From Gammaproteobacteria bacterium (lineage in GTDB: Bacteria > Pseudomonadota > Gammaproteobacteria > JABDGN01), in contig JAESTO010000104.1 in assembly GCA_016763565.1 (NCBI GenBank), positions 1 through 6,502 on the forward strand: a DNA stretch of 6,502 nt. The letters run 5' to 3'. A program made the translations under genes and the position numbers. Shown here piece by piece: positions 5,984 to 6,502 of this stretch (position 1 is its first letter; each line of letters begins with the position of its first letter). The notes under the pieces are model-generated. The model had not been told where the DNA came from. It ran no database searches and worked only from the letters and a program-made list of their open reading frames with translations.

Positions 5984-6006
5984 GCACTAATCAATGATCC
6001 CAGTGC
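5984..6006 (-). repeat. Inverted repeat GCACT...AGTGC after the response regulator gene
   Basis: GCACT (5984-5988) and AGTGC (6002-6006) are perfect complements 13 nt apart; two G-U pairs could extend the RNA stem on the minus strand to 7 bp. No U-run follows, so it is a poor intrinsic terminator. It lies about 20 bp upstream of the candidate -35 at 5965-5960 and could equally be an operator. Confidence 0.3.
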
Positions 6007-6022
6007 TCTACGGGGAAAACCC

Positions 6023-6502
6023 TTAATCTTCAACAATTTTTTGCGAAATAATGCCTAAAGCCTCAAGCTGAATAGCAAAACGAACCAATTCAGCTAATGA
6101 TTTTGCTTGCATTTTGAGCATCACCTTAGCACGATACACTTCAACCGTTTTTTTAGAAATATGTAGCTCATCGCCAATCACTTTATTAGAATTGCCAGAG
6201 GACACTAATCCCATGACTTGTTTTTCACGGAGTGTTAAATTGTCAAAGTGTTTGATAATAGTCTTAAACTCTTGCAAATTCTGGTGTTGTTCATTGTTAT
6301 ATTCAATCGCTTTATTAATGCTATCTAATAACATTTGATCGTTAAATGGCTTGGTAAGAAATTCAAAAGCCCCTGCTTTCATAGCACGGATGGCCATAGG
6401 AATATCACCATGACCCGTAATGAAAATAATGGGTAAATCAACTTTTTTATCTTTCAATTGCTGTTGTAATTCGATACCACTCATCCCGGGCATTCTCACA
6501 TC
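6023..6502 (-). CDS. FixJ/NarL-type response regulator, C-terminal part (5' end off window)
   Basis: The frame is open to the right edge, leaving 159 residues. The first residue is Asp, followed by VRMPGMSG; in FixJ-type receivers this Asp is the phospho-acceptor (Asp54 in FixJ), so about 50 N-terminal residues are missing. The rest of the receiver is intact: the conserved Thr of ITGHGD (28-33) and Lys of TKPF (50-53). After a helical linker (about 60-86) comes a LuxR-type helix-turn-helix: LTLREKQVM (89-97), NKVIGDELHISKKTVEVYRAKVM split across helices (106-128), then KMQAKSLAELVR. The GHGD-P-MA-AMKAGA pattern and the VEVYRAKVMLKM segment point to the FixJ branch, whose partners are usually PAS-containing histidine kinases. 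The target genes are unknown; the downstream unknown gene and UspA-like gene are the obvious candidates. An ATG at 6493 exists but would cut off the phospho-site. Confidence 0.92.
   Translation of the reverse strand, partial: DVRMPGMSGIELQQQLKDKKVDLPIIFITGHGDIPMAIRAMKAGAFEFLTKPFNDQMLLDSINKAIEYNNEQHQNLQEFKTIIKHFDNLTLREKQVMGLVSSGNSNKVIGDELHISKKTVEVYRAKVMLKMQAKSLAELVRFAIQLEALGIISQKIVED

Overview
The window is chromosomal DNA of a moderately AT-rich gammaproteobacterium. This is read from the gene set and order (map divergent from rpsB-tsf-pyrH-frr, then uppS and cdsA), from E. coli-like proteins with functional residues at nearly the same numbers, and from an rpsB promoter with the TGTGGTATAAA core. 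The low GC and the frr-uppS-cdsA order without dxr in between would fit a Legionellales-like or other reduced lineage, but that placement is inference.

Region 1 (1-4012, minus strand) is a tight cluster transcribed right to left: rpsB (ribosomal protein S2), tsf (EF-Ts), pyrH (UMP kinase), frr (ribosome recycling factor), uppS (undecaprenyl diphosphate synthase) and the first 33 codons of cdsA (CDP-diglyceride synthase). Gaps are short (10, -1, 52, 68 and 11 nt), so one long transcript is likely. It starts at an extended -10 promoter at 4002-4012 and carries a structured leader of about 155 nt before rpsB. The cluster joins translation factors, pyrimidine nucleotide supply and lipid precursors for the envelope.

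Region 2 (4013-4845, plus strand) holds map (type I methionine aminopeptidase), divergent from rpsB. The shared 238-nt intergenic region (3840-4077) is the most information-rich non-coding part of the window: the rpsB promoter, a near-direct repeat over it, the leader with several complementary segments, and a weak candidate promoter for map.

Region 3 (4846-6502) is an accessory, stress-type block on the minus strand, convergent with map. From upstream to downstream it has the C-terminal part of a FixJ/NarL-type response regulator (cut by the window edge exactly at its phospho-acceptor Asp), a 110-residue Tyr- and Gln-rich protein of unknown function with a TPR-like N-terminus, and a UspA-like universal stress protein. 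A sigma70-like promoter before the small protein suggests that it and the stress protein form a two-gene unit, possibly controlled by the neighbouring regulator (inference). The convergent 152-nt gap 4846-4997 has no gene or clear terminator.

No mobile element, CRISPR array, tRNA or rRNA is visible, and there is no clear sign of a new defence or biosynthetic system. The items most worth a second look are the rpsB regulatory region and the unknown protein next to the UspA-like gene.
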